NCBI GenBank assembly: GCA_017609245.1
Contig: JAFCEI010000027.1
Coordinates: 1-8,538 of the forward strand
Source of the DNA: Candidatus Woesearchaeota archaeon
GTDB lineage: Archaea > Nanobdellota > Nanobdellia > Woesearchaeales > JAFCFN01
Direction of reading: 5' to 3'
DNA: 8,538 bases
Shown here: piece by piece, positions 6,138 through 8,538 of the stretch
Numbering within the stretch: the first letter of the stretch is position 1
How the letters are laid out: each line of letters opens with the position of its first letter
The notes under the pieces: generated by a model
What the model was told of the DNA's origin: nothing
The model's database searches: none
What the model saw: the letters and a program-made list of their open reading frames with translations, nothing else
Translations under genes and position numbers: made by a program

Positions 6138-7520
6138 TTGAAACAATATGATGTTATCATAGTGGGTGCTGGGCCTGCAGGTATGTTTGCAGCAAATGAG
6201 CTTGCAGATAAATATGATATTCTTGTTGTGGACAAAGGAAGAGATATCTTGGACAGAAACTGCAAAAGACAGGCAGCAGACAGGTGCGTTGAATGCAATC
6301 CATGCGACATAATGTGCGGCGTAGGCGGATCAGGGACTTTCTCTGATGGAACATTAAACCTGAGGCCAGACATTGGCGGAAATCTTGATGAATACACTTG
6401 TGACACAAAAAGATCAGAAGAATTAGTAGATGCAGTTGATAAGATATTTGTTAAATATGGCGCTCCAGAATCTATTAACACTCCCTCTAGCCAAGATATA
6501 GAAGACCTAAAAAGAAAAGCAGCATCAGTGGGAGCATATTTTATTGATATTAAACAAAGGCACATTGGTTCAGACAAGACCCCTGATGTGATAAAAAATT
6601 TCAAAGATTATCTGACTGGAGCAGGCATAGAATTTCTTGTCAAAAAAGAGGTTTTAGAGCTCGTAATAGAAAATAAGGTTTGCAAGGGAGTTGAGTTCAG
6701 CGACGGCTCAAAAGTTTATTCAGACAAGGTTATTCTGGCTCCAGGAAGGGTTGGAGCAAGATGGGCAGATGATATTGCAAATAAATATAATATAACCAAG
6801 CACTTTGCCCCTTTAGATGTAGGAGTAAGGGTTGAAGTGCCTGCAATAGTCATGGACCCTGTGACAAACATCAACAGGGATCCTAAATTCCACATAAGAT
6901 CAAAAACATATGATGATCTGACAAGGACATTTTGCACAAATGAGCATGGATTTGTTGTAAAAGAGACATATAATGGCTCAGTCGGAGTGAACGGCCATTC
7001 TATGAAATACAAAAGATCAGAAAACACTAATTTTGCATTCCTTGTCCAGCAGGCTTTGACAGAACCGCAGGAAAACACCATAAAATACGGCAAATCCCTT
7101 GCTAAGCTGGCAACAACGATAGGTGGAGGCAAACCAATTGTCCAAAAGATGGGTGATCTGAGGCGGGGAAGAAGATCCACTCAGAATAAGATAGATATAA
7201 ATGATGTTAAGAATACACTAAAGCATGCCACGCCAGGAGATATCTCAATGGCCTTGACAAGAAGAATAGCACAGGATATCATAGAGGGATTGGAAACACT
7301 TGATAAGATAATTCCAGGAGTTGCATCTGATTCAACACTTCTTTATGCGCCAGAGATCAAGTTTTATTCAAACAAGCTGATTGTCGATGAAAACCTTGAG
7401 ACAAGCATAAGCAACCTGTTTGCAGCAGGAGATGGAACAGGATTATCAAGAGACATTGTAAATGCAGCTGCAACAGGAATGCTTGCAGCAAAAGGGATTT
7501 TAAACAAAGATGGAAGATAA
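6138..7520 (+). CDS. Uncharacterised FAD-dependent dehydrogenase (COG2509-like), 460 aa
   Basis: A two-dinucleotide-fold flavoprotein. With the TTG start it begins MKQYDVIIVGAGPAG, with the FAD GxGxxG loop at residues 10-15 and an acidic ribose-binding residue at D32. A Cys-rich stretch follows: C42, C50, C53, C56 and C60, leading into CGVGGSGTFSDG. This Cys pattern plus a GGxGxFSDG loop is the hallmark of the COG2509 family, whose substrate is not established. The C-terminal FAD motif is FAAGDGTG (428-435). The cytoplasmic location is inferred from the absence of a signal peptide or membrane segment. GTG at 6129 would add three residues (463 aa); TTG is preferred because of the Shine-Dalgarno-like site and the usual family N-terminus. 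Its last 11 bases overlap the THUMP gene. The family is fairly sure, but the reaction is unknown and no iron-sulfur claim is made beyond the Cys spacing. Confidence 0.85.
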   Translation: MKQYDVIIVGAGPAGMFAANELADKYDILVVDKGRDILDRNCKRQAADRCVECNPCDIMCGVGGSGTFSDGTLNLRPDIGGNLDEYTCDTKRSEELVDAVDKIFVKYGAPESINTPSSQDIEDLKRKAASVGAYFIDIKQRHIGSDKTPDVIKNFKDYLTGAGIEFLVKKEVLELVIENKVCKGVEFSDGSKVYSDKVILAPGRVGARWADDIANKYNITKHFAPLDVGVRVEVPAIVMDPVTNINRDPKFHIRSKTYDDLTRTFCTNEHGFVVKETYNGSVGVNGHSMKYKRSENTNFAFLVQQALTEPQENTIKYGKSLAKLATTIGGGKPIVQKMGDLRRGRRSTQNKIDINDVKNTLKHATPGDISMALTRRIAQDIIEGLETLDKIIPGVASDSTLLYAPEIKFYSNKLIVDENLETSISNLFAAGDGTGLSRDIVNAAATGMLAAKGILNKDGR

Positions 7521-8034
7521 ACTAGACTCAAACCTGCTGGTAACATACAACAGCAAACTGCCAGGGACAGCAAGACAAGAGCTGGAAAATAATCTGGCAG
7601 AATTAAAGCTGGCTGCAGAATTTCTCAGGTCAAACACAAGCGGAGTCTTTAGATTAAATGTAAAAGATCCAAGAGCAGCAATAAAAAAACTGGCAAAACT
7701 CTGTCAAAAATCACCTAAAAACTTTAAAACAACATTTTCATACACGCCAATTGACATGTGGTGCAAGACAAACATTGCAGACATGCAGTCGTGCATCAAA
7801 ACCCTGCTTCCAGACATAAAAGAAAGCGATAAGTGGAAGCTGAATTTGAGAAAAAGACATGTTGATTCAACAGAAGCAGAACTGATTGCACAACTGACAG
7901 AGCCTGTTGACAGGGCTTTGGTCAATCTTAACGCTCCAGACAAGATAATTCATGTAGATATATTTAATGATATGACTGGGATTAGTTTGTTGAAGAGTGA
8001 TGAATTCTTTAATGTTTGTAGAATAAAACACTGA
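7510..8034 (+). CDS. THUMP-domain RNA-binding protein, Tan1/THUMPD1-like, 174 aa
   Basis: Probably a tRNA-binding adaptor. Eukaryotic Tan1/THUMPD1 assists the Kre33/NAT10 acetyltransferase in making N4-acetylcytidine at tRNA position 12, and archaea carry short homologues (COG1818). The protein starts with a beta strand (NLLVTYNSKLPGTARQEL, 8-25), followed by a ferredoxin-like N-terminal region. The THUMP core covers about 80-170: IDMWCKTNIADM (81-92), KWKLNLRKR (108-116), ELIAQL (124-129), VNLNAPDKIIHVDIF (138-152) and TGISLL (156-161). The KR pair and the 'VNL..PDK.I.V.I' strand are the most diagnostic parts. There is no catalytic domain, so it is not a ThiI-type sulfurtransferase or a THUMP methyltransferase. 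The ATG lies inside the end of the dehydrogenase gene with no Shine-Dalgarno site, so it is probably translated by coupling. The acetyltransferase partner is not in the window. Confidence 0.85.
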   Translation: MEDKLDSNLLVTYNSKLPGTARQELENNLAELKLAAEFLRSNTSGVFRLNVKDPRAAIKKLAKLCQKSPKNFKTTFSYTPIDMWCKTNIADMQSCIKTLLPDIKESDKWKLNLRKRHVDSTEAELIAQLTEPVDRALVNLNAPDKIIHVDIFNDMTGISLLKSDEFFNVCRIKH

Positions 8035-8047
8035 ATACTTAAGTATT
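8034..8047. other. 14-bp palindrome at the convergent gene junction
   Basis: AATACTTAAGTATT is a perfect palindrome that covers the last base of the THUMP stop codon and the stop codon of the leftward gene. Only four bases separate the two coding regions. It might help to end transcripts from both sides, but the stem would be short and AT-rich, and one palindrome of this length could occur by chance in a window this size. Confidence 0.3.
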
Positions 8048-8458
8048 GTCCCAAATCATTTTAAACCATGTTCCAATACTATAAATCCCACCAATTGCAA
8101 CAGTGCCATAAGCTGCTCCGATTATCATATGTTGAACAGATACATCATTATAAACTATTGGTGATGAAATAAGACCTGCCAGGGCACCATATTTAAAAAA
8201 ATCAGGAGCATGTCTCAGTTGCCTTGCAATGTGTTTAGGAGACAGATAATCTGGATGTTTTCTGTTGTATTCTGAAAGGTATGCGCCAACTAGCATTACT
8301 TTTTCCGAATTATTTTGCATTTGTGTCGAAAATGTAAGGCTAGCATCATATTTTGATACATTGCCCCAGCATCCATTTTGATAGTGATATTCAAAAAGTT
8401 CATCTCTTATTTTATGTTTCTTTTCAATCTGATCTATGACTTCATTTATACTTGCCAT
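8039..8458 (-). CDS. Unrecognised protein with two predicted membrane segments, 139 aa
   Basis: I do not recognise a family. The N-terminal half (1-85) is hydrophilic and mixed in charge, with a Lys/Glu-rich opening helix (EVIDQIEKKHKIRDEL, 6-21) and a HxxNGCWG patch (25-32). The C-terminal half has two hydrophobic stretches, about 88-104 (FKYGALAGLISSPIVY) and 110-134 (ending FKMIW), which could form a membrane hairpin with a short VYND loop. There is no N-terminal signal peptide, so the soluble part probably faces the cytoplasm. The ATG is supported by a TTTTAAATA box whose core ends 24 bases upstream, the same leaderless geometry as polB and ileS. It converges on the THUMP gene with a four-base gap. 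A promoter plus a full-length uninterrupted frame not opposed by another gene make it a likely real gene of unknown function. Confidence 0.7.
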   Translation of the reverse strand: MASINEVIDQIEKKHKIRDELFEYHYQNGCWGNVSKYDASLTFSTQMQNNSEKVMLVGAYLSEYNRKHPDYLSPKHIARQLRHAPDFFKYGALAGLISSPIVYNDVSVQHMIIGAAYGTVAIGGIYSIGTWFKMIWDNT

Positions 8459-8480
8459 AATCGTTTTATACTAAAACTAA

Positions 8481-8490
8481 TATTTAAAAC
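8481..8490 (-). promoter_or_regulatory. TATA box of the two-TM protein gene, leaderless geometry
   Basis: The minus strand reads GTTTTAAATA, preceded by purine-rich GAAAG (a possible BRE). The TTTTAAA core ends 24 bases before the ATG at 8458, and no Shine-Dalgarno sequence lies between. This is the third near-identical box and spacing in the window. Confidence 0.6.
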
Positions 8491-8529
8491 TTTCTAGTAG
8501 TAACCAGCATATATCTTTTTATCAAAACC

Positions 8530-8538
8530 TATATAAAT
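8530..8538 (+). promoter_or_regulatory. Possible TATA box for a rightward gene beyond the window
   Basis: TATATAAAT lies at the very end of the window. If real, transcription would start about 25 bases past the edge, making 8459-8538 a divergent promoter region. In AT-rich intergenic DNA this could be chance, and the downstream gene cannot be seen. Confidence 0.25.

Noticed and set aside
6107..6604. Open frame of 165 codons on the minus strand over the start of the FAD dehydrogenase
   Set aside because: The opposite strand encodes clear FAD-binding and Cys-rich motifs; the antisense translation is Ser/Leu-rich with no family resemblance.
6716..7180. Open frame of 154 codons on the minus strand inside the FAD dehydrogenase
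   Set aside because: It is a shadow of a conserved flavoprotein region with no independent signals.
1..8538. A new defence, mobile or CRISPR-like system
   Set aside because: I saw no repeat arrays, transposase, integrase, nuclease-effector cassette or terminal repeats. Most genes are conserved housekeeping functions, and the few unknowns are not clustered.

Overview
The window looks like a piece of an AT-rich archaeal chromosome, most probably from a small-genome DPANN-type lineage such as Woesearchaeota or Pacearchaeota. The archaeal call rests on four things: a family B DNA polymerase with a uracil-pocket-like N-terminal domain and a C-terminal PCNA-binding peptide; an archaeal-type isoleucyl-tRNA synthetase; a Tan1-like THUMP protein; and TATA boxes at archaeal spacing in front of most genes. 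The DPANN placement is an inference from overall sequence feel and compactness. No rRNA or single-copy phylogeny was available to test it.

Layout. Bases 1-106 (minus strand) hold the N-terminus of a thioredoxin-reductase-like flavoprotein that runs off the left edge. A short divergent promoter region (107-212) separates it from the family B DNA polymerase (213-2675, plus). Next come a 49-residue zinc-ribbon protein (2759-2908, plus), isoleucyl-tRNA synthetase (2952-6083, plus), a COG2509-like FAD-dependent dehydrogenase (6138-7520, plus, probable TTG start), and a Tan1-like THUMP protein (7510-8034, plus) that overlaps the dehydrogenase by 11 bases. A convergent gene for an unrecognised 139-residue protein with two predicted membrane segments (8039-8458, minus) closes the set. 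The last 80 bases carry its promoter and perhaps a promoter for a rightward gene outside the window. Every intergenic gap is short, the longest being about 106 bases.

Function. The genes are mainly housekeeping: DNA replication (polymerase with PCNA contact), translation (IleRS, and a probable helper of tRNA cytidine acetylation) and redox chemistry (two flavoproteins). They do not form one pathway. Most appear to have their own promoter; only the dehydrogenase and THUMP gene look like one transcription and translation unit.

Expression signals fall into two styles. Three genes (polB, ileS and the 139-residue membrane protein) have a TTTTAAA-type box ending 22-24 bases before the ATG, which predicts leaderless mRNAs. 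The two flavoprotein genes have Shine-Dalgarno-like sequences 5-6 bases before the start.

I found no mobile element, CRISPR array, RNA gene, defence cassette or convincing new multi-gene system. The least explained items are the zinc-ribbon microprotein, the two-TM protein, and the pairing of an uncharacterised Cys-rich flavoprotein with a tRNA-modification adaptor.
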